DNA of 64,000 nt, from contig JAIWNF010000017.1 in NCBI GenBank assembly GCA_025093555.1, positions 372,001-436,000 of the forward strand, given 5' to 3'. This document shows, in pieces, positions 24,278 to 37,551 of the stretch. The notes beneath the pieces were generated by a model. That model saw only the letters and a list, made by a program, of their open reading frames with translations, searched no databases and was not told where the DNA came from. How positions within the stretch are numbered: the stretch's first letter is position 1; the number at the start of each line of letters is the position of its first letter. The position numbers and the translations under genes are program-made. Source of the stretch: Circinella umbellata. Its lineage: Eukaryota; Mucoromycota; Mucoromycetes; Mucorales; Lichtheimiaceae.

Positions 24278-24860
24278 AAGAAGTTTAAAATAAAAAAAAA
24301 AGTTGAAACAGTTAAAAAAAAGACAAAAAAAGTCGGAAGTCAATTAGCCTTTTTAAAATTGTATGTTGCTGGGTTTTTTTTTTCATTTTATGCATAAAAT
24401 GACAAAGGTTTATTACTTAATGCAACCCAAAACAAAAAAGGAGATTAAAGATAAGAAAAAAGTCTGGTGTTACAAAATCAAATCATATTATTGACGCGAT
24501 ATAATTAGTAGAATATTCATTTCATTTTGGAATCAAAAATTAAAAAGCTTTGTTTTTTCCTTTTTGATTGTTATTTAGAAATTATAACAAACTATTAATT
24601 GACATACATTTCCCTCCCCATTCATATACACAGGGGTTATTTATTATTTATCACACTGATCAGCATGGGAGTTCGGTATCAATGATTTGCTAACAAAATA
24701 AAAGATTCCTTTTGTTTTTTATATCTATATAAAACAATAATGGTGATGTATTTTGGTGCGTTTTGGGTAAGTGGGTAATATTATTACTATTATCATTATT
24801 AATATCAAAATAAGCTAAGTGAAAAAGTAAGTATATAGATTATTCTATATGAAGATAGTA
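24278..24860. other. Spacer between the CNNM and golgin genes
   Basis: This is the promoter and 5' leader of the CNNM gene (poly-A/T tracts around 24290-24400) followed by the 3' untranslated region of the golgin. No further coding sequence is seen. Confidence 0.4.
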
Positions 24861-27800
24861 TTATGCCTTTGCTTGAAGTCTTCTAATTTCTTCAGGTGTG
24901 AACTTTAACATCATTGTTAAAACAGGGATAAGTTGTGCCTATATTAATAGTAACAACCCTAATAAGTTCATATATTCCCACAAAATACAAGTACACTTTC
25001 ATCTCCTCTAATTTTTAATCAAATAGATTTAACTTACTCTAGTCGACCTTGCTTCAAGGAATTTTAAAATGACATTACGAAGATATTCCATATTAATTTG
25101 CTCATCTTGAGATCGTGATGCACTAGGTGAATGTAAAGTTGGAGGTGATGATGATGATGATGATACTGTTGAATACTCGGTATTATTAGGTGCAGTACTA
25201 GGAGATTGAGGACGTGGCGATGGTGATGGTGATGCGACTGTTTTTGATAACTTGCGGATTTCATCTTTAAGTGTTTTATTAAGTGTTTTCAAATGACCTT
25301 CTCGAACCTTAATATTTTCAAGTTCTCGGCTTTGAGATTGCTTAAGTTTTTCTGCTTCTTCTTTCGCTTGTTTTAATTCATTCTAAAAATAAAATAAAAT
25401 AAAAATTCCCCCCAAAAAAATGTTTAGTAATGCTTTGTTTGTTTTAATTTCCAAACACATACGAAAAAGACAAAGGGAAGGAAAGAAAGAAAATATGAGA
25501 GTAAACGATTTTCTTTACCATAAGCGACTGTAGTTTTTGTGCTTCTTCTTCACTCTTGTCAAGATCACTTTCCATTTCATCTATTCGTTGTATTAAGATT
25601 TGCTTATCTCCTTCCAATACATCCACATCTTTGGATTTTAATTGGAACTCTTCTGTTAATGACTTGAGGTGTTCTTCCAATTCTTGATATTGTTTCTGTA
25701 AATCATCCATCTGAACTTGTTTTTCCTTTGTTGCTTCTTGAGCAGATTTGGCCTTGGCAGCTGCTTGTTCTAAATCTTGAGCCAACGATTGTCGTTCCTT
25801 TTGACTCTTGATCTTGTGAGCATCAAATTCTCTCTTTGTTTCCTCTACCATTCGTTGATAGTCCTCCAATGCCGTCAATTTTTCATTGGCCTCCTCCACT
25901 TGTCGTTCACTCTCCTTCAATCGATGTTGTAAGTCTTCATTCATGCTTTGTGAACTCTCAAACTCGGCTTGTTTGATTTGTAGCTCATCAAACATACGAT
26001 TTTTATCCTCCACTGCTTCCTTACGCTCCTTTTGTAGAATCTTGATTTCTGATTCGGTGGAGTGTAATTTGCCATTTAGTCGATTAATTTCATTCTTGAG
26101 TTCTTCTTGTTCAGTAAGTTGTTTTTGGAGTGACTCGACTTGGTCTACAGCATCGGTCTTTTCTTTTTCCAATTTGATGATTTGCTTTTTAGTCTTGCTC
26201 AAGACACTCACATATTTTTTCGACTTTTCCTCGAGATCAGTTTGAGTAGCTCGCATGGTATCCATCTCTTTACGGATGGCATCCATCTCGACATCACGTT
26301 CGTTTAACATCTCCTTGACGACCTTGACCGATTCGTTTGCATCTCGTAGCTTGCTGTTGAGTGTTTTCACTTGAGCTTCTGATTCAGTTAACTGTTTCGA
26401 TATTTCATCCTTTTCTTCTTCGTATTTGGTAATACTCTTCTTGATCGTATCCAATTCAGTTGACTTTTCAACGACCTTCTTTTCTTGTTCCTCCAGTTCT
26501 TGTTTTAATTTTTTGATTTCGTCGTTGGTGTTGCCAGAATGTTCGCTTAACTCGTTTTCAAGTTTTTTGATTGCAGCTTCAGCTGTTTCTGCTCGTTCAG
26601 TAGCTAATTTATTTTCGGTCTTGAGTTGTTCAACCTGTTCTGTACTTGTACTGGCATGATCTTTTGCCTCGGCCTCGAGTTTGGTGATTTTTGCTTCAGC
26701 TCCTTCTGCTCGGTCAATAGCTGCTTTATGCTCTTCCTTGAGTTTGTTTATTTCTTCTTCTGAAGTGCTGGTGCTTGATTCAACTTTTGCAAGGGTTGCT
26801 TCTGCTGTTTCCGCACGTTCGATCGCTGCTTTATGTTCTTCTTTGAGCTTGTACATCTCTTTTTCAATTGTATCAACATGACTCTTTGCATCAGCCTCAA
26901 CCTTTGTAATGGTTGCCTCGGCATTTTCTGCTCGTTCCATCGCTGTTTTATTCTCTGCCTTGAGTTTTTCAACCTCTTTTTCTGCAGTATTTCCACGGTC
27001 CTCTACATCCTTTTCTAGTTTTACGATGGTTGTTTCAGCCGTTTCAGCACGTTTCACTGCTTCCTCGAGCTTTTCCTTGACTTTTTCCAATTCAACAGTA
27101 GTATTAGCAGTATGTTCCTTTAATTCTGTTTTGAGTTTTTTAATCGTTGTTTCGGCTTTCTCTGCACGTCCAATGGCTGTTTTTAATTTATCGTCTTTAG
27201 TGCTGTTGTCTTTTTTTATGCTGTTTTCAAGCTCTTTAAAGGAGGATTCTGCTTTTTCTGCACGTTCAACAGCTTCCTTAACTTGTTGTTCCCACTTGGC
27301 TGCTTCATTGGCAACATTCTCCTTTTGATCGTTTTCCAGTTTTCCCAATGCTGCTTCAGCGGTTTTCACACGTTCGTTAGCCTTTTTCACTTGACTCTTC
27401 AACTTTTTAACTTCATCTTTTGTTTCGTCTTTAGTGGATTTTAGTTCATTCTGTAACTGGGTCACCGATGCGTCTGCTGATTCAGCTCGTTCCGTTATTT
27501 GTTTTATTTGTTGTTGTAATTTTTGATTATGATCCTCACGATCCAATAGTTTATCATGAGCATCATTGATTTGCTCTTTTGTTGCTACTAATTCGTCTTG
27601 TAATTGTTTCAAATTATCATTCTGCTGATCGTTTTTGTTAAGCTGGGCAAGTTGTTTTGTTAATTCTTCCACCTGAGCCGATTGTTGTTGTAACTTTTGT
27701 TCAGCATCATCGGCCTTGCTCATAAAGTGCAATAAGCTCTTTTTAGACTCTTCTTTTTCTAACAAGAGTTCTTCGACTTGATTTTTTAAAGAAGCAACAC

Positions 27801-27972
27801 CGTTTTTTGAAGCCATCTCCTCTTTTTCTTCCGAGATCACTTTTATTTTCTGGACCAAGCCCCTCATAACGCCACGCTCACGCTCCATCTCCTTTTCTCG
27901 GGAGTCGACCGCTTCCTGGAGTTCTTTTTTTAGCTTAGTTATTTCCTCCTCTTGTGGACTATGCTCGGCCAT
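24861..27972 (-). CDS. GRIP-domain golgin (coiled-coil Golgi tether)
   Basis: Three exons: 27972-25519, 25382-25038 and 24938-24861; 958 residues. Residues from about 5 to 850 form an almost unbroken heptad coiled coil rich in Glu, Lys, Gln and Ala. It includes repeats of an AIERAETAEATLAKVE-like unit about every 35-40 residues (roughly residues 180-480). A Ser/Pro linker (ASPSPSPRPQSPS) precedes a C-terminal GRIP domain (INMEYLRNVILKFLE, LIPVLTMMLKFTPEEIRRLQ) with the conserved Tyr that binds Arl1-GTP. It resembles yeast Imh1 and animal golgin-245/97/GCC proteins, which tether vesicles at the trans-Golgi. The internal repeats suggest expansion of the rod by tandem duplication. The GRIP domain is split by the last intron. 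Confidence 0.92.
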
Positions 27973-28197
27973 GGTGCATCATATGATTTAAGAAAAAAAA
28001 AAGAAGTAATAAAAAGAAAAAAAGAGCGGGACTAACGTCACTAGTTTTATTAAAGCAACACTCGCCTAGAACAACTGGTTTTATAAGAACTGCACATATC
28101 ACAAAAAAAAGTTATATCATCACTTTGTTTTTAAAACAAAATATAATTAACCATCATTTATTCCTTTTCCTCCCGTTTTTTTGTTTTATTTCATCAT

Positions 28198-28344
28198 ATG
28201 CTTGTTTCTATCCCCTCGCTACAGGGTCTTTCTTTCGATTTTGCAACCACCCCTGAAGAAAATTGCTCAGTTATCTTTACATCAAAATTATCCTATATGC
28301 TCTCCGCTGAAAGGAAAACTTCCTCTTATGGTCTGGTCATTTAA
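28198..28344 (+). CDS. Small hypothetical ORF (48 residues)
   Basis: ATG at 28198, stop at 28342-28344. The frame contains SIPSLQGLSFDFATTPEE and SYMLSAERKTSSYGL, fairly varied in composition for this AT-rich region. It is head-to-head with the golgin, 225 bases apart, and has an AATAAA-like signal about 25 bases downstream. I do not recognise it. It may be a real short gene, one exon of a longer one, or chance. Confidence 0.22.
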   Translation: MLVSIPSLQGLSFDFATTPEENCSVIFTSKLSYMLSAERKTSSYGLVI

Positions 28345-31300
28345 ATGGCATCATGTTCAGAAGTCAGACAATAAAGAACAACTGTAGACTCCATTCTCTC
28401 CCTCCAACAAAAAAGAAAAGAAAGGCAACACATTAAACCATGAATATCCATGGTTGTAATTAAATTCTCGATTTGTCTTCATAGCAATAGACTCGAACAC
28501 GTTTTTTTTCTAGCTATGTTACTCAGGATTTTTGTGTAGACATTACCTTTATTGGCTTGTTCCCAAGGATATACAGTAATTCGTTAATTTTTGCCTTTAC
28601 AAGATATGCATAATTTAACATCGGAAATTTTTTTTAAAAAAGAGGCGATTATTATGCATAATAACTGTAATATACAAAAGTTGAAAATCAACATATTCAG
28701 TAAATATATAATGGTGAATATCGCAGCTATAGTAGTTTCCTGTTAACGTGGTATTCTCCATATGCGAAGATATGTACCAATTGAGTGAAATACCGGTTTA
28801 ACCTTTTAAGAGGCCAAACTAGCAGCTAAAGAACATAGCTGTAAGATTACATATAATTAAATTAAGCCGTACAAGTCAAAGAGATGACATTCATATAATG
28901 TAGCCAATCCTTAAAATAATCTTTCTACTTGGACTTTATTTCTTGTGGTAAAAATGATTCCATCTATAATTTTTCAACAATGGATCGACAACAAAAAAAC
29001 TATTTACGTATATATATTATGGTGAGTAGCTGCATAAATTATGGGGGTAAATTGTACAAGTACGTAGCACAATTATATCCCTGACGATGAAGAACAAGTA
29101 CATGAAGAAGTTGAGGAAGAAAAAAAATAGCGGTAATGTAAATGTAATGGAAAAGAGCTGATATTATCAACAATTCGCTGATGGACTTTCACTTAATGAC
29201 AAAGGTAACCTGGGTAATTTTGTACTGGTTGCGTAATGAATAGAACAACTTTAAGCAAAGGAAAAAGGCGAGATGACATTTTTACAAACTCGCATGAATG
29301 GTTTTAGCAGTTACAAGAGGAGGACTATATAAATAGTATAAAATGACTAATGTAGCTCTAGTAAATATTTGGGAAAGAAGAACATCGGTATTCTACTTAG
29401 GATGGATAACATTTGATACGCGGCGAATAATTGCCTTATCCCAAAGTAACTCCAAAAAAATTGATCTGTTATTGAAAGCAAGGAGCGGGGGGAAGATAAA
29501 AGAACCCAATTTTGAATTATGATCGAATAAGTAGAAACGACTGTCTAGTACTAGGACCAAAGGTAAAAATTACCTAACAGTGTAATATATTTTCTGTGGA
29601 TCAAACAAGTATGTATGCAGCAAACAATGATAGCGAACAATCATTAACCGATTTTGTTTGGACACAATTTTCTGGGTAATTATATACATATAGGTATAAT
29701 TGATTATTTGTTGAATTGATCCCCTAATTACATACGTGATGACTCACTATAAAACAATACTTTCCGTGGGCAAATTTAATTTTTAATGGCTTTACTAGTA
29801 TATGGTAAAGAAGAATAAAGTTGGAACTGTATAAGATACTAAATAGTAAAAAACTTATACAGTATAAACATGTTTAATATAAATCATCCAAGGCAGCTTT
29901 TAATTGAGGATTTGGTATTTATTTATAAAACAAAAAATATAATTATGCTTTATATCCTATAACATTATATTTGAATTAAATTTTTAACTAATATGTATCA
30001 TACTATTAAAATTTTTATCATATGGTCTAGTATAGGTTGCTTGTTTCTCATTATTTAGCAAGTGATAACTATGATGTTTATATTACTTTCATCATCTTTC
30101 ACATAAGCCGTAAATACAATCTCATCTCTCACTGGTTCTACGTAGCGTCTCTATTGTCTGTACCACCTGTACCCTTCTTGGCCCAGTATTGTGTATCCCT
30201 AATTTAAATTTGTTATCAGATGCCTCTGTACTGGTCTCATTACAGCAGATTTTAGCTCTCTTCTATATATGTTAGCTGTCTTTTCTTTATTCAACTTATT
30301 TATTTATCTTTCCAACCCCACTACGTATCCTCAAAAAAAATGTGAAAACCATTCTACTGATAAAGTTTTATTGTGGTTTTTAGAAATTAAAAGTTGCCGT
30401 ATTTGAGCTCTTCTTTTTACGCCAAGTTGTTCGGGAAATATGACTTCAATAAAGTAAAATTTAAAGTGATATATATATCGAGCTGTTTTAGAGTAATAAA
30501 GATCTTATTTAGAGGCTCATGTTCTATAAAAATAATCTTAGGACGACAGTAGTGAATAATGTTAACATTTCCTGGCGGGGGACTTGAAGGTATTACTGGG
30601 AATACCATACTCCGGGTGAGAAGGTTTGCAAGGAGGTCTGTGCTTTCTCGGAGTTTTGTTGTGAAACAATTGATAATAGGTACTTAGATGTACCATGGCA
30701 ACTGTACTTCTTTATCGTTTACTTCGTTTATTTTTTCAAAATCATCATTCTCTTCAAGTTTTGTTAATACAAACTTATACTTTACCTGGTAATAAAATTA
30801 CCTGCGCTGTGCTTTAACTGAAGCCAACCAATGAAAAAAATTTAAATCAAAACGGTCACGAAAGAAAAAGTTATAAAAGGGGGGCATTTTTTGCCCCGAT
30901 TGATTTTTTTTCTTTAACGGCAATGGTCCAGGGAGAAAGAATAGTCAGCGAAACCAGTTAGGCCATGGCTGTGAGTAGTCCACTTCCTCTTTCGCAAACT
31001 GTTGTTAACCGGTGTTAGCACAACGGCAAGGGTCCCTGGAGTTAACCGGCAGTCAGCTATCCAGCCCACTTCCGCTTACGCAAACTTTTGTTACCTAGCA
31101 TTGGTCTTTTTTCTTTTATATGCCCTTTTTTTCTTTTTTTATAAAAAAAAGAAAAGTCGCAAGGTCTTCTTTTTTCGATTTCTTCTCCTTACAGAAGATA
31201 AAAATTCAATAAGAAAATGATAAAAATAATTATTACTATTATAATAGTAGTAATAATAAATAATAGTAACAAGTTCAATTCAGAACTTGCTTTTTAATTT

Positions 31301-32457
31301 TTTGTGTGTTTCCGTTGCCATAGTAAAAGCACACAAACATAAACACGCAGTTCTATTAAAACTCTTCCATTTTTTATTTGTAATTCTTTTTATTGACGGG
31401 TTCTCTCTCTCTCTCTCTTTTTTTTTTGGCGAAGTCCCATTTGATTGAAGTAGTTATAAAAAAGTGCAAAAAAAATATATTTCGAAGACTTCATTTTGTA
31501 GAGCTGCCCAAATGAAGTTTACAGAAAAAAGGGAATATTTTCTTTTACATCTTCTCTTATGACAGTATGAAATAAGTAGCGGTAGAAAATAAAGAACCAT
31601 TTGTTAATAATGGTACTATTGTAAATGCGTGTGACATTTTCGAAATTAATGTGTGCTTTGACAATCTTACTTTCTTCCCTGAGGCTAACGTTATTTTATG
31701 ACTATTGACGTTATTATAAAATCGTACGTAATTGCTTGGTGAAATGGACACATAACATTTAAAATAAAAATAAGTATCGAAACCAAACTGTTTTTTTTTT
31801 TTTCAGAATCCATAGTTATTTTATTGATTTTTTAGTGTGAGGAAGAGATTATGTTTGTACTATAATACATTGATATTTGTACTAATTATTATTATTTTGT
31901 TCATTTTTGTGCAGACTTGCCACATCACAGATAATTAATATATATCAACTTCATTTATAGATATCATCCAAATCCACTTTTTCCCTTAAGAAATCTATAA
32001 AAGTACACCCGTAGAAAAATAAAAGCGCCGGTGATTTACTCAACAGTCTTCTAGGGTTAAAGAAAATAGTAGAGTATATTACCAAGACAAAGGAAGAAAG
32101 TAAAAGTCAATTGATTATATACATAAAAGAGATATGAGTAGAATTTATCAAAAAAAAAAAAAACTAAAAACTGCCTATAAATACTCAAGTATTCTAGGAT
32201 AATTGAGCAAATGTAAGATTAATAATGCAATATGTTACGTATTAGTTTATATTTGAAGATATAATTCCTTTAACTATGATATCCATTGCGTGTATATTAA
32301 TAAAGTATCAAAGTAATTTGTAGTTTTTTAAATATAAGGCGTCTTTTTTAGATTAATAAAAAGTGTATTTAAATGTAGTGCTTTCGCTTTATTATTAAAG
32401 ATATATAGAACGGTAAATGGTATTATATTTAGTATTTTGTTACAGAATAGAATATAT
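28345..32457. other. Gene-poor AT-rich spacer (4.1 kb)
   Basis: No intact gene. It holds an imperfect direct repeat (30917-31102). It also has a minus-strand stretch open from about 30254 to 30116 with coding-like text (IHNTGPRRVQVVQTIETLRR), probably a relic. Homopolymer and CT microsatellites lie around 31400-31430. A short acidic stretch near 29080-29130 (+) ending in EEVEEEKK and a stop could also be a relic. Confidence 0.35.
30917..31102 (+). repeat. Imperfect tandem duplication, two units
   Basis: Unit A (about 30917-31017) and unit B (about 31022-31102) share ACGGCAAKGGTCC, GGAG, AGTCAGC, CCACTTCC and CGCAAACT-TTGTTA in the same order; unit A carries about 20 extra bases. GC content is higher than in the surrounding sequence. 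Function unknown. Confidence 0.5.
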
Positions 32458-33481
32458 TTAACCATAGTAGTTGGTATCAAATCCAGCGGAACAGAAAGTG
32501 ACATCACCGGAATATTGCTATTAATATAAAAAATAGAAAAATAAAACGTTAAACATCTTTGATAACTAAAATATGTCAAATAGATTATGACTAAATACCT
32601 TGACAGTAGGTGTAGTCCATCCGCCAAATGCTGCAAAGTTGTCGAAGGATTTGTTATCATCCCAGTGAGCGTACCAGACGGGAACACTGGAATCCAATTC
32701 CCAGTCATTAGAGCCTACAATTTGGGACCATTGAGATGCGCTAGAGTAAACACCCCATTTCCAACCGGAGCCATCAAGTGCTGCCTTGAATCCTTGCAAA
32801 GCTATAACAGTTATTATAAGTTTATGTTTAAAATAAATAAATGTATTATTAGTATATTTATTATTGTGTGCTCAACAGTATATCAAAAGAAAAATATATT
32901 ATAGGAATCAACTTACTTGATTGAGCACTTTCTGGAGAAGGCCAGTTATTGGCAGAGGGATCGATTTCAACATCCAACCAAAGGGTACCAACCTTCATAC
33001 TGTTACTGCCAACATAGTCAATGATTTCTTGAACTTGAGTTTCAGCTGATTTACATGTGTCACGGCCAGTACAGGGAAACATGTAAAGATCAACGCCATC
33101 AAAACCACCATCAAGAGCATTCTGATAATTTTGTTGACAATTTTTGTCGAGTGCACCACCCTAATATGATAAAATAATTGATAATAAAGCATTGAATACA
33201 GTAATGATTGTTAGACGGATAGTAATTATATAAACGTATATAAAAGGTTCCCTAATTATGTAAATACACTTTGACCAACTTATTCTATCAGAACTTACAG
33301 GGTTTTGACCATAAGCTTCAATGTAGCAACGGACAACTGCTTGGGTAAAACCTTCACCTTTAGCACATTGGAAAGAAGAAACGTCAGTAAGAGCAGAGAC
33401 ATCAACACCAATGGTTTGAGCTTGAGCGAGTCCGATAGCAGATGCAATGGACAAAGTAATGGCGGCAAATTTCTTAAACAT
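32458..33481 (-). CDS. GH25-like lysozyme, secreted (paralogue 1)
   Basis: Four exons: 33481-33299, 33160-32917, 32801-32599 and 32517-32458; 229 residues. The N-terminus (MFKKFAAITLSIASAIGLAQA) is a signal peptide. The mature protein starts TIGVDVSALTDVSSF and has the features of the amoeba/nematode type GH25-like lysozymes: VRCYIEAYGQNPGG, FDGVDLYMFPC, the acidic pair in LWLDVEIDP, GWKWGVYSS and VPVWYAHWDD, ending with the CSAGFD turn. GH25 enzymes cut bacterial peptidoglycan between MurNAc and GlcNAc; LDVE is the likely catalytic position. A paralogue lies at 43957-45077 in the opposite orientation. It shares three intron positions and has one more intron. Confidence 0.92.
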
Positions 33482-36400
33482 TATTTAGATATGGTTTGTT
33501 TGTAATTAACGGTACAGTAATCAGAAAAAATTGTTTCACTTTCTGAATTTTGAAGTGTCCTTTTATATTTTTTATTCCTTCTTTTTATTACGCCGCTTCT
33601 TCCAGGCTCAGTTACAACCTACCTAATGAGTTTTTTTTTTTATTGTACCGATTAAGTTTGGTTCACTTTATCCACCATTTGAATAGAAAAAAGATAAATT
33701 ATAAAAAAGATATGAGAAAAAGTAGTACGATACTCATCAATAATATATATGTGATACCTGTCAAAAGGAACTAAATCACTTAAAGAATAGCATAATTCTA
33801 CCTATTAAGCCAGTTATTAATCGCATGACAGATCTTCATGGTCCGCTATTGGGTGGTAATTTACAAAAGCAGAAAAAAATCTAGGGCAAACCCCTCTTTC
33901 TGTTCCGAGGAGTATATTGTTATTGAGCAAAAAAGTAAATTTTTATCATAGCAGTAGAACACATTAATCTATAATAATTTGTTATTTTTATTTGCCTCTT
34001 CAGTAACTATATAATTAAAAGCGGTATTATATTCTGTTATTATCAAAAACGCCATAAAACCTGTTTTTAAAAATATTTGATAGTTGGAGGGCTCATCGAA
34101 AAAAAAATTAAAAATTTCAGGGCACGTATATCATACATAATGATAAAAACTACAGTATCAATTTTATAAGCTATCAAGAAAGTCCTGCTGATGTAATAGT
34201 GGGTACTTTGCAACTTTAACGGGCCTTCCTTTTGATTGCTGGCGTACTGCCGTTCGAGTGATATATAGGGGACAAAAAGGTGGGACAAGGTGCTTGTTTT
34301 ATAACTTTATAAAGAATTGTATTTCAGGGTCACTTTATATTTACTGTTCTGTTTTTCAATGTGTCTATAATAATATATCGCATGAGTGCTAATCAGCTTA
34401 TAACAAATAGTACGTATCTTCTGAATTATTGATTTCCGCAGTAGCATACACTCTTTTCTGTTCATATAGTATTTTTACATAAGAATAACAGAAAAGATAA
34501 TTATAAAGTATTATATTTATGTTGGTCTTTATTGATAGTAATTAAACTTTTCTGCTTACGTATATGATACAGATTTGATTATTACCAAGATAAATACCCA
34601 TGCAACCACGTTTGAGTACAAAGATGAATGCTACGCATATCATTACTAATGTTTCACACAATCTATTACAATGCGTTGTTCATAAGATTTGCAATTCAAT
34701 TAATGGTAGTAAAGAATCGGCCCCTATGCTACTCATTTTTTTTCAGACCTTATTCCTATAATATTTGAGAATTCACACGGATTGAATTGTTTTTTTTTGT
34801 GACACAAAGATTTTTCCGGATGTGCGGAGGAAGAAGAGTGTTCAATTATTGCTTAATTTACTATTATTGCAATAATCACTTGTAACACCGCGGACCAAAA
34901 AGAAAGATGATCGAAATTTAAACCACTTTATGTGCGCGCAACTATATTATAAATGTTTTAAAAAAAAGTCTGGCCCATGTGCATCGCAATACTGTATTCA
35001 AAATGGGTCACAGAAAAAAAAATATAGGGCAGTACCAACAAATAAAACAATGTTGTCAAATTGTAGTTATATGGTTGTTATTCTTCTATTCATTCTGGCT
35101 AAATTCTTTTCGCGCTGCGCAAGGCCTTGTATATGTGCATCAGTAATCTAAACAACGCGAACATGTATTTTAACCAAAGTAAAAGATAATTTGAACGTAA
35201 ATAATTAGGGAAAGCTACTGATATAAAGTAAACGTAAAAATACCATATGAAAACTATAACTGACGTGCTGTGTAACTGAAAGATCGTAGATTTAACCCCA
35301 GGACCCCAAATGTTAAGCATAAACAATAAGAGCGATGTAACAGCTTGGGTACTAGCTTACGCAACACATCGATTTAATGTACCTTGTATATTTCTATATT
35401 TAATCAAAAGAGTACGACATTATGATCCGGTGATGATGTTGGTTTTTGAGTTACGTTGTTATCATAAATTTTTATCACCATTCCACATACATCCCCGGGG
35501 ATTTTTGATTTATAATAACAATCAAGAGCAGATAGCAGAAGTATCACTGTTTTAGTCAGTTTTAGTAATGAATAACTGTTATTTTTTTATACAATAGGTA
35601 CAAAGGCAAAAGAAAAGTTCATTTGTGATCAAAATTCATCGAGGTACTGCTTTCAGGTACATTCAGGTAAATTTTAAGTATAGAAGATGTTTCACAACCG
35701 ATATTCACTGGGGTGTTGTACACGAATCCCATTTGCAGGAAGTAAAACTAATCAGCAGGTTCTAATAATGCAAACTGCAATGTGCTACAGCTTCATTTCC
35801 CAAATCAATACGTAATAGCGTGACGATTTACTGCTGGCAGAAATCCACATTGGTAATATGTACGTATGGACTGTTAAGAAAGCGAAATAAACCATGTCAA
35901 AAACGCCTTTGCTATTTCAATCATTTTTTGCCTTGTATAGTCGATCAACAAAAACAATGTAAAGAATAGATAAGTAGAACATGAGTAGGTTCTTTGCCTA
36001 TAATATAACCAGTAGCTATAAAGGCTTTTCATGAATGTTCATAACTCTGAGATGCAAACATCGTCAATAAACTACTCAAAGTACCAAGCAAAACAAAGTC
36101 AGGTGTCTATATATGTTGAATTACCAACTAATACAAAATCCCCCCTGTGCATATCTTTTTTTCTTTTACGTACGAGAATAAATTTACTTGGTTAGATATA
36201 TTTTTCGAAAATTGAACGTTTCAGGTTGCAAACTTCTGCAGTTTTTTTTTCTAAGCTCCATAAATTTGTTGCAGGTGCAAAATGTGCTACTTTAAGGTTT
36301 TACATTTGTCAAAGCTCATTACACATATTTTATCCTGATAAATGTGTAGAAGAAAATACAGTAACTAGTACACCATAACATTCTCTGATTCTGCTTTGCT

Positions 36401-36802
36401 TTTATCAAATGGAGTATTTAGAAGTCTCAGTAGTCAAACAATTCACAAAGTATGGAGACACTAATTCATCATGTTTCTTGCCACACTTTATAAGTGACAA
36501 TCTTGTAACGCTTAGATATTAACACAATTTTGTAGATTATATAGCAACTTTATAGTATTTCTATAACATTCTCGCTGGCATATTATTACTACACAAATCT
36601 TCATAACGTAAATTGAGTTTTTGTTATAGGTATAATAGTTTATTAATAAGAGCTTTTATATATATATGTATGTATTGTATTAATAATATTATATATTAGT
36701 TAAACCGGAAATTTAGTAGTGTAAAATAACTAAATAGGCTGTTAGTCAAATTGTATAAGCGAATACGTAACATTTTTTTCATAGCAGGACTTTTATTAAT
36801 GC
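33482..36802. other. Gene-poor AT-rich spacer (3.3 kb)
   Basis: The first 300 bases are the lysozyme promoter and 5' leader. The rest has no gene I can support. One 81-codon frame at 35310-35555 (+) contains varied residues (TAWVLAYATHRFNVP, LRCYHKFLSPFHIHPRGF) and could be a relic, but there is no family match or exon context. A solo GTTAAACCGG motif, as in the MITE ends, lies near 36699. Confidence 0.35.
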
Positions 36803-37551
36803 CTAATAATTCCATGATACAGATTCAAGAAGAACATCTCCAGGCGAGAAATTATCATAAGTGACGTTTTTGAATGTTCCCTTGAATACAATGTATCCTC
36901 CGCACATTCCTTTAATAGCACGATTATCGGATCGCTTATGGTCGCCAACATACGATACCTATAAGCATACATAAATTAGAAGAGAAAAAAGACACGCATA
37001 TATAACAGATTATTAAAAAGCTACTGTTTAATTGATCAAAATAATTGTGGTAGCCTTCCAAAAAAGACATCAAAAAGCTCCATTGAAAATAATAACAACA
37101 GTAGTACATCGTAAAAAAATCATCCAAATTACTCCTCACTTACTTGAAACTCGACATAGTGAGTGTCGTACCAGCCTTTACAACAGTTAATATTATCTTT
37201 GGAACAACATTCTTTTGAGCCTGGTGGAATATCATTATGTTTGAAACGTCTCCTATTGAATAACATGTGAACAGAATTCAGTGAATAAGATGTAATATAA
37301 TGAGTGTCTACTTTAGATAACAGAATGACTGTTCATAAAAAAAATTGTTTCTATATATTCAATTACATCTAGAAAATAATAGCTTACTTTGGATTATTCT
37401 TGACACCGTCCATTTGGCCATCTGTTTGTTCAACATTCAAATTAGTACCGTCCGCCATGTCGTTGTAAACGCAATACGAATAAACATGATCAGAAAAGAT
37501 AGTAAGAAGTTCGAGAAGGAGAATAGGTAATAACATTAACCAACGAGCCAT
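36803..37551 (-). CDS. Small cysteine-rich secreted protein
   Basis: Three exons: 37551-37388, 37252-37144 and 36958-36803; 142 residues. A signal peptide (MARWLMLLPILLLELLTIFS) is followed by YCVYNDMADGTNLNVEQ, RRFKHNDIPPGSKECCSKDNINCC and GMCGGYIVFKG. The YCVYN...CC...CC pattern recalls a group of small fungal secreted proteins seen in Mucoromycota and basidiomycetes, with no established function. It lies in the gene-poor segment with the two lysozymes. It is probably extracellular and disulfide-bonded (seven Cys after the leader). Confidence 0.75.

Noticed and set aside
25886..27328. Several Ser/Phe/Leu-rich open frames on the plus strand across the golgin gene
   Set aside because: They are antisense shadows of the Glu/Lys/Ala-rich coiled-coil codons. 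The minus-strand frame is continuous for 818 codons and ends in a GRIP domain.
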